Shown: positions 7,205 to 14,790, counted from the stretch's first letter. The stretch is 15,771 nucleotides of DNA from Sphingomonas sp. (GCA_025981625.1 JAICXF010000044.1:1-15771); one strand, 5' to 3'. Notes: a model not told the origin generated them from the letters alone. Translations and numbers: made by a program.

Positions 7205-8170
7205 ATGCTCTTGTTCCTACTCCTGATCGGCGGCGTCGGAGCGCTCGCCCTCGCCTTCATGGCGATGCGCGGGCCTTCGGCCGGCAAGTCCGTCAAGCGG
7301 CGCATCGAGCTCATCAAGGAGCGCCACGGCGACGTCATTGCCGGCAATGCCCAGGCGCAGATCCGCAAGCTGTTCGCCGAGCGCGCGAGCAAGTGGGAAG
7401 GATGGGCATCGACCCTGATCCCGAAGCCCGCGCTGCTACGCAAGCGGCTCGAGATGACGGGCAAGGAGATCACGCTCGCGCGCTATGCGATGATCTGCCT
7501 CGGCCTGCTGACGTTCATCACCGTCGGGCTGTTGTTCCGCGGCGCGCCGTTCATCCTGTCGCTGCTCGTGGGCATCTTCTTCGGGATCGGAGGCCCGCAC
7601 TTCGTCATCGGCAAGATGATCAAGCGGCGCGTCAACAAGTTCACCGTGAACTTCCCCGATGCGATCGAGCTGATGGTCCGTGGCCTGCGCTCCGGCCTTC
7701 CGATCACCGAAACCCTCGGCATTGTCGGCAGCGAGATTCCCGGTCCCGTCGGAGTCGAGTTCCGAATCGTCGGCGACAAGATGAAAATCGGCCGCACGAT
7801 GGAAGCGGCGCTCCAGGACACCGCGGACCGCCTCGGCACGCCCGAGTTCCAGTTCTTCGTGATCACGCTGGCGATCCAGCGCGAGACCGGCGGCAATCTC
7901 GCCGAGACGCTGTCCAACCTCGCCGACGTGCTTCGCAAGCGCGCACAGATGAAGCTGAAGATCCGTGCCATGAGCTCGGAATCGAAGGCCTCGGCTTACA
8001 TCGTCGGGTCGCTGCCGTTCGTGGTGTTCATCCTCGTCTACATGATCACCCCGCATTACATGGGCGGCTTCTTCACCGACCAGCGGCTGATCGTCGCCGG
8101 TATCGGCGGCATGGTGTGGATGGGCATCGGTGCCGCGATCATGGCCAAGATGGTCAATTTCGAGATCTGA
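7205..8170 (+). CDS. tadB: Tad inner-membrane platform protein TadB
   Basis: Encodes 321 residues of the type II secretion system F family. There is an N-terminal membrane segment (1-20), a cytoplasmic stretch, a hydrophobic pair (about 92-134), a T2SSF cytoplasmic domain (about 149-285) and two C-terminal membrane segments (about 262-284 and 298-316). The domain starts at NFPDAIELMVRGLRSGLPITETL and contains ALQDTADRLGTPEFQFF and ETGGNLAETLSNLADVLRKR. TadB and TadC form the inner-membrane platform that couples pilin extraction to the motor ATPase TadA/CpaF. ATG 7205 is preceded by GAGAGGCGAAGG. It lies 17 bases before tadC. Confidence 0.93.
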   Translation: MLLFLLLIGGVGALALAFMAMRGPSAGKSVKRRIELIKERHGDVIAGNAQAQIRKLFAERASKWEGWASTLIPKPALLRKRLEMTGKEITLARYAMICLGLLTFITVGLLFRGAPFILSLLVGIFFGIGGPHFVIGKMIKRRVNKFTVNFPDAIELMVRGLRSGLPITETLGIVGSEIPGPVGVEFRIVGDKMKIGRTMEAALQDTADRLGTPEFQFFVITLAIQRETGGNLAETLSNLADVLRKRAQMKLKIRAMSSESKASAYIVGSLPFVVFILVYMITPHYMGGFFTDQRLIVAGIGGMVWMGIGAAIMAKMVNFEI

Positions 8171-8187
8171 CGGGGGACTGACCGGAC

Positions 8188-9189
8188 ATGCAGCAGGCTC
8201 CCTCAGGCGGACCGCACATCCTCGGCTTCGACGTGATGTTCATCGCGACGATGCTCAGCGCCGTGGCGACCTTTGCCGTGCTGCTCGCGATCTACGCGGC
8301 GACAACGGTCAAGGACCCGATGGCACGGCGCGTCAAGGCGCTGAACGAGCGCCGCGAGCAGCTGAAGGCGGGCATCGTCGCGTCGACCAACAAGCGCAAG
8401 AAGCTCACCAACCGCAACCAGGCCGCGGACAACGTCCGCCAGCTCCTGTCGCAGTTCAAGATGCTTCAGGAAGACCAGGTCAAGAAGACCCAGACCAAGC
8501 TGATGCAGGCCGGCATCCGGACCAAGGACCTCGCCTTCTTCATCATCTTCGCCCGGTTCGTTCTTCCGGTCGTGATCGGTATCGCGGCAGTCCTGCTGCT
8601 GTACGTCTTCGGATTCGAGCCGCAATGGTCGGCGCTGCGTCGCTACATGACGGTCGCGGGCCTCCTGGTCGGAAGCTACAAGGCGCCCGACATCTGGCTG
8701 AAGAACAAGGTCACGAAGCGCAGCCATGCAATCCGCAAGGGCCTGCCCGACGCGCTCGATCTCCTGGTGATCTGCGCCGAAGCCGGTCTCACGGTCGACG
8801 CGGCGTTCGGCCGCGTGTCGCGCGAGCTCGGCAAAGCCTATCCCGAGCTCGGCGACGAGTTCGGCCTGACCGCGATCGAGCTCGGCTTCCTCAACGAGCG
8901 CCGGCAGGCATTCGAGAACCTCGCCAATCGCGTCGACCTGGAAGCGGTGCGCGGCGTGGTCACGACCATGATCCAGACGGAGAAATACGGCACGCCGCTC
9001 GCTTCGGCGCTGCGGGTGCTTTCGGCCGAGTTCCGCCACCAGCGCATGATGCGCGCGGAGGAGAAAGCGGCCCGGCTTCCGGCGATCATGACGGTGCCGC
9101 TGATCCTGTTCATCCTTCCGACGCTGTTCGTGGTCATTCTCGGCCCCGCGAGCTGCTCGATCCACGACAGCTTCCTTCACGGCCCGTAA
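8188..9189 (+). CDS. tadC: Tad inner-membrane platform protein TadC
   Basis: Encodes 333 residues, a second T2SSF-family protein. Membrane segments are seen at about 17-41, 116-142, 150-166 and 298-320. The T2SSF domain begins at GLPDALDLLVICAEAGLTVDAAF (about 184) and includes TTMIQTEKYGTPLASALRVL. A long basic segment, about 55-105 (rich in KRKKLTNRNQ-like residues), separates the first membrane segment from the rest. GGGGGA about 11 bases upstream supports the ATG. It is the last recognisable tad gene; TadD and the pseudopilins TadE/F/G do not follow. Confidence 0.93.
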   Translation: MQQAPSGGPHILGFDVMFIATMLSAVATFAVLLAIYAATTVKDPMARRVKALNERREQLKAGIVASTNKRKKLTNRNQAADNVRQLLSQFKMLQEDQVKKTQTKLMQAGIRTKDLAFFIIFARFVLPVVIGIAAVLLLYVFGFEPQWSALRRYMTVAGLLVGSYKAPDIWLKNKVTKRSHAIRKGLPDALDLLVICAEAGLTVDAAFGRVSRELGKAYPELGDEFGLTAIELGFLNERRQAFENLANRVDLEAVRGVVTTMIQTEKYGTPLASALRVLSAEFRHQRMMRAEEKAARLPAIMTVPLILFILPTLFVVILGPASCSIHDSFLHGP

Positions 9190-9195
9190 GCGGCG

Positions 9196-9211
9196 GCGTC
9201 CGAGAGGACGC
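9196..9211 (+). terminator. Stem-loop after tadC, possible operon end
   Basis: GCGTCC-GAGA-GGACGC is a perfect six-base stem closed by a GNRA-type tetraloop, beginning seven bases after the tadC stop. The following sequence is only moderately pyrimidine-rich, with no run of T, so termination would be weak or the hairpin may instead protect the 3' end. Confidence 0.45.
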
Positions 9212-9234
9212 GAACACTCTCCTTCCGATTGGAA

Positions 9235-9265
9235 CGCGGCGGCTCGCTAAAGCGTAGTCGCCGCG
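9235..9265 (+). other. Inverted repeat upstream of the small membrane protein gene
   Basis: CGCGGCG at 9235-9241 pairs with CGCCGCG at 9259-9265, and an inner CGCT-AA-AGCG lies at 9245-9254. This could be an operator or a 5' leader structure; no recognised family. Confidence 0.35.
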
Positions 9266-9287
9266 ATTCCATTGTTGGGGACGCGAC

Positions 9288-9539
9288 ATGAACATCACGA
9301 CCGATCCGAACCTGTGGGCGATCTGCATCCTGGTCTTTCTGCTCGGCCTGCTGATCGGCGTGTTCGTGACCGCCGGCGGCCGGCGAAAGTGGAAGACCCG
9401 CTACAACAGCGAGGTCGACCGGCGCGAAGCGCTCGAAAAGGAGCATGCGGAGCGCGAGAAAGAATGGCGCGAGCGCGACAGCCTGCGCAACGCCGCGGTC
9501 CGGGACCGGCGCGACGTCGACGACGACCGGCCGATGTGA
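9288..9539 (+). CDS. Small single-pass membrane protein, function unknown
   Basis: Encodes 83 residues. An N-terminal membrane segment (about residues 9-29, WAICILVFLLGLLIGVFVTA) is followed by a basic stop-transfer GGRRKWK. The rest is a very charged, probably helical or coiled tail rich in Arg, Glu and Asp, ending DDDRPM. The positive residues after the hydrophobic segment suggest a cytoplasmic tail. GGGGA six bases before the ATG is a good ribosome-binding site. The layout recalls YhcB/ZapG-type anchors, but the protein is shorter and I do not recognise the family. It is separated from tadC by 98 bases with two inverted repeats, so it need not belong to the tad operon; it is convergent with glyS. 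Confidence 0.75.
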   Translation: MNITTDPNLWAICILVFLLGLLIGVFVTAGGRRKWKTRYNSEVDRREALEKEHAEREKEWRERDSLRNAAVRDRRDVDDDRPM

Positions 9540-9540
9540 C

Positions 9541-9562
9541 CCCTCCCTCCCTTCCAGGGAGG
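9541..9562. terminator. Hairpin between convergent genes, possible bidirectional terminator
   Basis: CCTCCCT-TCC-AGGGAGG (9546-9562) forms a seven-base stem in the 29-base gap between the 9539 stop and the glyS stop. Its core resembles the CCTCCCC/GGGGAGG hairpins at 407-508 and 10645-10665, so it may be a reduced copy of that repeat family. No clear T-tract on either strand. Confidence 0.5.
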
Positions 9563-9568
9563 AGAGAA

Positions 9569-11773
9569 TTACCCCTCGATCCGCGAAAAGTCCGCGACCT
9601 GGTCGACCGCCTCGCGAAAGCGCATCAGCAGGTTTAACCGATGCTCGCGCTTCGCGGGATCGGGATCGTTGACGGTCACGTGGTCGAAGAAGTTGTCGAT
9701 CGGCGTCCGCAACGATGCGAGCGCGGCCATTGCACCGGTGAAATCTTCCCCCGCGACGGCCGCCGCGGCTTCGAGCTCCGCGGCATCGAGCGCTACTATT
9801 AGCGCCTTCTCCTCCGGCAGCTCGGCACCGGCTTCGCCTGAGGCCATTTCGGCGATGGCTTCTTTGAGACCCGGCTCTTCGACGAGCACCAGAGGGTCCT
9901 CCTCGCCGGTCTGCGGAATGCCCTGCTCCGCCCGCGAGCTCATGACCTGCGGTCCGACCCAATTCTCCTTTTTGAGGATGTTCGCGGCGCGTTTGTAGGC
10001 GGTGAGGAGGTCGCCGCCCTCGGGCGTTTCGACGAACTCCTGCAGCGCGGCGACGCGGGCAAGCAGGCGGACGAGGTCGTCCTCGCCGCCGAGCGCGAAC
10101 ACCGCGTCGACGAGGTCGTGGCGCACCCCCGCCTCGCGCTGCTGGACCTTCAACCGGTCGGCGAAGAAGTCGAGCAGCTCGCCGGCGATGCGGTCGAGCT
10201 GGTGCGCGGCCGTGCTGTCGTTCGCCTGCCCTGCGCGGTTGGCGAGCGCGCCCCGCAATGCCTGCGTCAGCGGCAGCCGCAAGCCGTTGCGCACGACGAT
10301 CTCGATCGACGAGATCGCGGCGCGACGAAGGGCGAATGGGTCCTTCGATCCGGTCGGCTTCTGCCCGATGCTGAAGAAGGCGGCGATCGAATCGAGCTTG
10401 TCGGCAAGCGCCACCGCGACCGTCACCGGAGCAGTCGGCACCTGGTCGCCCTGCCCCGCCGGCTTGTAATGGTCGCGGATGGCCTCGGCGATGGCTTCGG
10501 GTTCGCCCTGTGCCTCGGCAAGGTAGCCGCCGATGACGCCCTGGAGCTCGGGGAACTCGCCGACCATTCCGCTGACGAGGTCGGCCTTGGCAAGGCGGGC
10601 GGCGCGCTCCGCTTGCGCCGCAGACGCGGCGCGCGCCCCCCCAACCTCCCCCACAAGGGGGGAGGCGCTTAAGACGCCGCTCTCCACCAACCATCGCGCC
10701 AGCCTGGCGATGCGCTCGACCCTGTGCGCGACGGTGCCGAGCTTTTCGTGGAAGACGATTCCGTCGAGCTTCGTCGCTTGGGTCTCGAGCGGAACCTTGA
10801 GGTCCTGCTCCCAGAAGAAGCGCGCGTCGGCGAGGCGCGCGGCGAGCACTCGGCGATTGCCTTCGACGATCGCTGCGCCGCCGTCGCTCGCCGCCACATT
10901 CGCGACGCAGACGAACGCCGGCGCGAGGCCTCCATCCGATGCCGTGCACGCGAAATACTTCTGGTTGACGCGCATGGTGAGGACGATCACCTCGCGCGGG
11001 ACGTTGAGGAAATCCGCGTCGAACTCGCCGAGCAGCGGCACCGGCCATTCGGTGAGCCCGGCGTTTTCGACCACGAGGCCCTCGTCGGCGAGAAGCGAGA
11101 GACCGGCGTTCGCCGCCGCGGCTTCGGCGCCGTCGCGGATGATCCGCTCTCGCTCCTCCTGATCGACGATCACATGGCAGGCGCGCAGCTTCTCGGCATA
11201 ATCCATCGCGCCGCCGACGGTGATCGCGCCGGGGTGATGGAAGCGATGGCCAACCGTGGTCGCGCCGGACGCGATCCCGTCCACCTCGACGGGCACGATC
11301 TCCTCGCCGAGCATGGCGACGATCCCGTGCAGCGGCCGGACCCAGCGGAGCGAGCCGGAACCCCAGCGCATCGACTTGGGCCAGGGGAAGTCGGTGACGA
11401 TGCGCCTGACCGTTTCGGCGAGGATCTCCGCGGCAGGCCTGCCCGGCCGCTCGACGATCGCGAAATAGACGCCGTCCCGGTCCTCGAGCTCGTCGGCTGT
11501 GAGCCCGGTCTTGCGCAGGAAGCCATCGAGCGCCTGCGGCGGTGCGGAGGTTCGCGGCCCCTTCGTCTCCTCGCGGCTGGGCTCGGTGGCTTCGGCGACG
11601 TCGCGCGCAATCAGCACCAGCCGGCGCGGCGTCGAATGCGTGTCGATCGGACCGGTCGGGAGCCCTGCAGCGCTGGTGCATTCGGCAAACAGCCGCGCCA
11701 GCGCGTTGCGCGCGCCTGCCTGCATCCGGGCAGGAATTTCCTCGGAACGGAGTTCGAGCAGGAAGTCGGGCAT
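9569..11773 (-). CDS. glyS: Glycyl-tRNA synthetase beta subunit
   Basis: Encodes 734 residues, starting [18 protein letters not shown], the standard GlyS N-terminus. With GlyQ it forms the bacterial alpha2-beta2 GlyRS that charges tRNA-Gly; the beta chain carries most of the tRNA recognition. Family segments include GPRTSAPPQALDGFLRKTGL, FPWPKSMRWGSGSLRWVRPLHGIV, VNQKYFA, and KADLVSGMVGEFPELQGVIGGYLA followed by DKLDSIAAFFSIGQKPTGSKDPFALRRAA. A DALR-type anticodon-binding domain is C-terminal, ending around FFDHVTVNDPDPAKREHRLNLL. The ATG overlaps the glyQ TGA by one base (TGATG), so the two are coupled. Odd points: a repeat-derived insert (SASPLVGEVGGARAASA, about residues 366-384) and a second suspicious stretch (VMSSRAEQGIPQTG, from about residue 610). 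The frame remains intact through both. Confidence 0.96.
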   Translation of the reverse strand: MPDFLLELRSEEIPARMQAGARNALARLFAECTSAAGLPTGPIDTHSTPRRLVLIARDVAEATEPSREETKGPRTSAPPQALDGFLRKTGLTADELEDRDGVYFAIVERPGRPAAEILAETVRRIVTDFPWPKSMRWGSGSLRWVRPLHGIVAMLGEEIVPVEVDGIASGATTVGHRFHHPGAITVGGAMDYAEKLRACHVIVDQEERERIIRDGAEAAAANAGLSLLADEGLVVENAGLTEWPVPLLGEFDADFLNVPREVIVLTMRVNQKYFACTASDGGLAPAFVCVANVAASDGGAAIVEGNRRVLAARLADARFFWEQDLKVPLETQATKLDGIVFHEKLGTVAHRVERIARLARWLVESGVLSASPLVGEVGGARAASAAQAERAARLAKADLVSGMVGEFPELQGVIGGYLAEAQGEPEAIAEAIRDHYKPAGQGDQVPTAPVTVAVALADKLDSIAAFFSIGQKPTGSKDPFALRRAAISSIEIVVRNGLRLPLTQALRGALANRAGQANDSTAAHQLDRIAGELLDFFADRLKVQQREAGVRHDLVDAVFALGGEDDLVRLLARVAALQEFVETPEGGDLLTAYKRAANILKKENWVGPQVMSSRAEQGIPQTGEEDPLVLVEEPGLKEAIAEMASGEAGAELPEEKALIVALDAAELEAAAAVAGEDFTGAMAALASLRTPIDNFFDHVTVNDPDPAKREHRLNLLMRFREAVDQVADFSRIEG
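10615..10665 (-). repeat. Palindromic repeat read in frame within glyS
   Basis: On the minus strand a hairpin with an eight-base stem, CCTCCCCC/GGGGGAGG (10645-10665), is followed by a G-rich linker. A second hairpin, GCGCCGC with GCGGCGC around a four-base loop, lies at 10615-10632. This is the same two-hairpin order as the units at 407-508, though the linker and spacing differ. The first hairpin is translated as ASPLVGEVGG within GlyS, a peptide typical of this palindrome when read through, and lies just before the conserved helix ERAARLAKADLVSGMVGEF. The two hairpins together span 51 bases, but the exact insertion borders cannot be set without homologs. Confidence 0.7.
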
Positions 11774-12624
11774 CAGGCCGCTCGCTCCAGCCACGCGCCG
11801 CATGCGGCCTTGGCGAGGTCGCGGACTCGGCCGATGTAGGCCTGGCGCTCGGCGACGCTGATCACGCCCCGCGCTTGCAGCGTGTTGAAGACGTGGCTTG
11901 CCTTGATCGCCTGCTCGTATGCGGGCATCGGCAGGTTCGCCTCGAGACAGCGCTCGCACTCGGCGGCCGCCTTGCGGAAGGCGTCAAACAGCGCCCCCGT
12001 GTCGGCGACCTCGAAATTATAGGCGGACATCTCGCGTTCGTTCTCGAGGAAGACGTCGCCGTAGGTCACGCCTTCGCCGTTGAAGCGAAGGTCGAACACT
12101 TTGTCGACGCCCTGAATGTACATCGCGAGGCGTTCGAGGCCGTAGGTCAGTTCGCCGGTGACCGGGCGGCATTCGAACCCGCCGACCTGCTGGAAATAGG
12201 TGAACTGCGTGACTTCCATGCCGTCGCACCAGACTTCCCAGCCGAGGCCCCACGCGCCCAGTGTCGGGCTTTCCCAATCGTCCTCGACGAAGCGGATGTC
12301 GTGCTTCAGCGGATCGATGCCGATTTCGATGAGGCTGCCGAGATAGAGCGCCTGAAGGTCCTCGGGGCTCGGCTTCAGCACCACCTGGTATTGGTAATAA
12401 TGGCCGAGCCTGTTCGGGTTCTCGCCGTACCGGCCGTCGGTGGGACGGCGGCACGGCTGGACATAGGCGGCCTTCCACGGCTCGGGGCCGAGCGATCGGA
12501 GCACGGTGGCGGGGTGGAACGTCCCCGCCCCCATCTCCATGTCGTAAGGCTGGAGGATCAGGCAGCCCTGCGCGCCCCAGTAGCGGTGGAGCGTCAAGAT
12601 CAGGTCCTGGAAGCTCAGGCTCAA
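11773..12624 (-). CDS. glyQ: Glycyl-tRNA synthetase alpha subunit
   Basis: Encodes the class II catalytic alpha chain of GlyRS (about 283 residues from the start chosen). Motifs: [84 protein letters not shown] and motif 3 [13 protein letters not shown]. These bind glycine and ATP. No ATG or GTG lies in frame near the expected start. TTG at 12624 (giving [10 protein letters not shown]) has GGGA eight bases upstream and fits the family start. A TTG at 12684 would add 20 low-complexity residues and has no ribosome-binding site. An out-of-frame ATG sits just upstream of 12624 and is soon closed by TGA. Co-transcribed with glyS; diverges from the first TraB/GumN gene. Confidence 0.93.
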   Translation of the reverse strand: MSLSFQDLILTLHRYWGAQGCLILQPYDMEMGAGTFHPATVLRSLGPEPWKAAYVQPCRRPTDGRYGENPNRLGHYYQYQVVLKPSPEDLQALYLGSLIEIGIDPLKHDIRFVEDDWESPTLGAWGLGWEVWCDGMEVTQFTYFQQVGGFECRPVTGELTYGLERLAMYIQGVDKVFDLRFNGEGVTYGDVFLENEREMSAYNFEVADTGALFDAFRKAAAECERCLEANLPMPAYEQAIKASHVFNTLQARGVISVAERQAYIGRVRDLAKAACGAWLERAA

Positions 12625-12700
12625 GTGGAAAGTCCCATGAGATTTCGTCGGCGCGGCTTTGGCGGAAGCGCCAGAAAGGGGCAAGTGGAGGTTCAGCTTG

Positions 12701-12717
12701 CGGGCGGTAGCCGCCCG
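12701..12717. promoter_or_regulatory. Hairpin in the divergent region between glyQ and the first TraB/GumN gene
   Basis: CGGGCGG-TAG-CCGCCCG is a perfect seven-base inverted repeat, midway between the glyQ start region and the ATG at 12750. It could be an operator for either gene or a leader hairpin. No consensus -35/-10 pair was found here on either strand, so promoter positions are not assigned. Confidence 0.4.
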
Positions 12718-12749
12718 TGCGAACGCCTCACCGAAAGGCTCTTGAATCG

Positions 12750-13652
12750 ATGCTGAAATCCATCTTCCGGCGCGCTGCCGTCGCGCTTGGTCTCGGCGCC
12801 CTGCTCGTCGGCGCGCCCGCGGCGGCCAAGGAGCCGAAAGCCGCGCATCCCGCGCTTTGGGAAGTGTCCGACCCCGACACCACCATCTATTTATTCGGAA
12901 CGATTCACCTGCTTCCCGAGCATTTTCAATGGCGTACGGCCAAGTTCGACCAGGCCGTGCAAAGCTCTCAACAGCTGATCGTCGAAACCATCGTCGACCA
13001 GAAGGATCCGACCAAGATCATGTCGGCGATGGCGAGCCTCGCGTTCAACACGCCCAACCTGCCGCCGCTGATCGACCGCGTTCCGCCGGCGAAGCGCCCT
13101 GCCCTCGCCGCGGCAGTCAAGCAGAGCGGCTATCCGCCGCAGGCGTTCGACCGGATGGAGACCTGGGCCGCGGCATTCATCCTGCTCGGCAATCAGTATC
13201 GCGACATGAACCTCAAGGGTGACGAAGGCGTCGAAGCGGTCCTTCGCAACACCTTCACCAGCGAAGGGAAGCCGATCGGCGAGCTGGAGACCAACCTCCA
13301 GCAGTTCGGTTTCTTCGATCGCCTGCCGGAGAAAGCGCAGGAAGCGCTGCTCGAGGGCGCGCTCGACAATTCCAAGGCGGCGGACGCGGAATTCTCGGGC
13401 ATGCTCAAGGCCTGGTCGAACGGTGACGTCAAGGGAATCGCAAGGACGTTCGACCGCGATCTTTCAGAATCGCCCGAGCTCGCGAACGCACTGATCCATC
13501 AACGCAATGCGAACTGGACCAGGTGGATCGAGCAACGGATGGCGCAGCCCGGAACGCTGATGATCGCCGTCGGGGCAGGTCATCTCGCGGGTAGCGATTC
13601 GGTCATCGCGCACCTTCAGCGCGAGGGCTATCGCGTCCGCCGCGTCCAATAG
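12750..13652 (+). CDS. TraB/GumN family protein (first of a tandem pair)
   Basis: Encodes 300 residues with a signal peptide (about 1-27, ending GAPAAAK), so it is exported. Family motifs are present: [13 protein letters not shown] near the N-terminus, LIVETIV, the GDEGVEAVL and [17 protein letters not shown] segments, RNANWTRWI and the C-terminal [12 protein letters not shown]. The paired GxxH and GAGH motifs with the Glu/Arg residues resemble those of TIKI/TraB metalloproteases, so a periplasmic or membrane-attached hydrolase is plausible. No substrate is established for the bacterial members. ATG 12750 is chosen because GAAAGG lies 11 bases upstream and the signal peptide starts there. A paralog of about the same layout begins 227 bases downstream. 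Confidence 0.88.
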   Translation: MLKSIFRRAAVALGLGALLVGAPAAAKEPKAAHPALWEVSDPDTTIYLFGTIHLLPEHFQWRTAKFDQAVQSSQQLIVETIVDQKDPTKIMSAMASLAFNTPNLPPLIDRVPPAKRPALAAAVKQSGYPPQAFDRMETWAAAFILLGNQYRDMNLKGDEGVEAVLRNTFTSEGKPIGELETNLQQFGFFDRLPEKAQEALLEGALDNSKAADAEFSGMLKAWSNGDVKGIARTFDRDLSESPELANALIHQRNANWTRWIEQRMAQPGTLMIAVGAGHLAGSDSVIAHLQREGYRVRRVQ

Positions 13653-13694
13653 CCGACACTTCGTTGCCGCCGCAGCTCCATCCATCGGGAAAAG

Positions 13695-13722
13695 TTCACC
13701 TTTTCGCGGATTTCGCTAGACA
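13695..13722 (+). promoter_or_regulatory. Weak candidate promoter for the second TraB/GumN gene
   Basis: TTCACC (13695-13700) and TAGACA (13717-13722) are 16 bases apart. Each matches the sigma-70 consensus only in part. The stretch is less GC-rich than its surroundings and lies in the 227-base intergenic region, so a promoter somewhere here is likely, but these boxes are tentative. Confidence 0.25.
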
Positions 13723-13780
13723 TTTCTTAATCACTCGGTGACCATCATCGCAAGGTATCGGGCTGGGGGGTCTGATGCGC

Positions 13781-13836
13781 GAAGTGGATGGAAAGCGGGG
13801 GCTTTTCCGCTGCGGGCAAATCTTGTCCGCCACTTC
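13781..13836 (+). other. Branched RNA-like structure upstream of the second TraB/GumN gene
   Basis: GAAGTG (13781-13786) can pair with CACTTC (13831-13836). Enclosed between them are two hairpins: AGCGG/CCGCT (13794-13798 with 13807-13811), and GCGGGCA/TGTCCGC (13812-13818 with 13824-13830, one G.U pair, loop AATCT). Together they form a compact three-stem fold about 45 bases before the start codon and about 30 bases before the ribosome-binding site GGGAGG. It matches no riboswitch class I recognise. It could be a 5' leader element, a small RNA, or a chance fold in GC-rich DNA. Confidence 0.35.
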
Positions 13837-13879
13837 CCCAATTGCTCCTCCAGTGCCGTCCACCTCGGGAGGGTGATGG

Positions 13880-14683
13880 ATGGTCTATTTGCTCGCTGCT
13901 GCCGCGCTCGCCGCTGCATCGCCTGCTTTCAATTCGCCTCAGCCCTCGCCGGGCCCGGCAATGTTCGAAGTCCATGACGCGGACACCACCATCTATCTGT
14001 TCGGCACGTTCCACGCGCTCGACGGCGACCGGCACTGGTTCGACCGCAATGTCCGCGATGCATTCGAGGAATCGAATGAGCTGGTGCTGGAGACCTTGCT
14101 CCCGGAAGGTCCGAACGCCGCCCAGGAAATCAGCCGCACGATCAGGCCGCCTTCGCTGACGCCTTCCGCGTCGTTCCTCGCGACCACGCGGATGGCAATC
14201 ACAGCCGGCCAGACGCAGGGCATGCAGGTCGACAACGGGGCCGACATGGTCCTTCGCCACCTCGCCGAATCCGAGGGCAAGGAGGTCGAGGGGCTCGAAA
14301 CGCTGCAGTTGCAGCTCAACATGTTCAACAAGATGCCGCCGGCGCCGACGCCGGCGATTGCGCGCACTGCCAAGGCCGGTCAGCCGATCGACGGTCAGCC
14401 GATGGAGAGCCTGTCGCGGACCATGACGGAGATGCAGACCGCGTGGAAGCATGGCGATCAAAGCGTTTTCGTCGAGCTTCTCGGACAGCTCAAGAACGGA
14501 TCGCCGCAGACCTATCGGATGATGTTCACCGACCGCAATGCACGCTGGGCCGACTGGATCGCAGCGCGCATGCAGACTCCGGGCACCGTCTTCGTCGCGG
14601 TCGGCGCCGGCCATCTCGCCGGCAAGGACAGCGTCCTCGTCCGCCTGGCCGAGAAAGGGATTCAGTCGCAGCGCGTGTACTGA
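13880..14683 (+). CDS. TraB/GumN family protein (second of a tandem pair)
   Basis: Encodes 267 residues with a short hydrophobic N-terminus (about 1-14), likely a signal peptide. Motifs parallel the upstream gene: [60 protein letters not shown] and [18 protein letters not shown]. It is shorter in the middle: about 30 residues between the LET and GADMVL segments are missing relative to the first copy, and the usual FDxLP element reads MFNKMPPAP. The fold is probably kept but substrate access may differ (inference). GGGAGG seven bases before the ATG is a strong ribosome-binding site. It probably arose by tandem duplication and then diverged. Function unknown. Confidence 0.87.
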   Translation: MVYLLAAAALAAASPAFNSPQPSPGPAMFEVHDADTTIYLFGTFHALDGDRHWFDRNVRDAFEESNELVLETLLPEGPNAAQEISRTIRPPSLTPSASFLATTRMAITAGQTQGMQVDNGADMVLRHLAESEGKEVEGLETLQLQLNMFNKMPPAPTPAIARTAKAGQPIDGQPMESLSRTMTEMQTAWKHGDQSVFVELLGQLKNGSPQTYRMMFTDRNARWADWIAARMQTPGTVFVAVGAGHLAGKDSVLVRLAEKGIQSQRVY

Positions 14684-14769
14684 CCCCGGCTTGGGTCCGA
14701 CCGCAGTGGCCGCTGAGGTTTGCTAACGCCTGCAATGTTTGGGAAGCGGACGCTTGGACGAAGCATCTG

Positions 14770-14790
14770 CCATCCATTCTGAAATGGTGG
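14770..14790 (+). terminator. Stem-loop between the second TraB/GumN gene and the cupin gene
   Basis: CCATT-CTGA-AATGG (14774-14787) is extended by an outer CCA/TGG pair across a one-base bulge. It is followed by TAATTAG rather than a T-run. It lies 86 bases after the upstream stop, in a 146-base gap that otherwise shows no gene. Confidence 0.35.

Noticed and set aside
7183..8181. Long plus-strand open frame overlapping tadB, with an ATG in the cpaE-tadB gap
   Set aside because: Out of frame with tadB, Arg-rich and without any recognisable domain; not a cpaF remnant.
9177..11681. Very long open frame on the minus strand overlapping glyS
   Set aside because: Its translation is Arg/Ala/Gly-rich low-complexity sequence, the usual shadow of a high-GC gene; the overlapping frame encodes an unmistakable GlyS.
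13770..13800. CTGATG followed by GAAA, resembling a hammerhead ribozyme core
   Set aside because: The core needs CUGANGA, but C replaces the last A, stem II does not form properly, and no matching cleavage triplet with a stem I was found.
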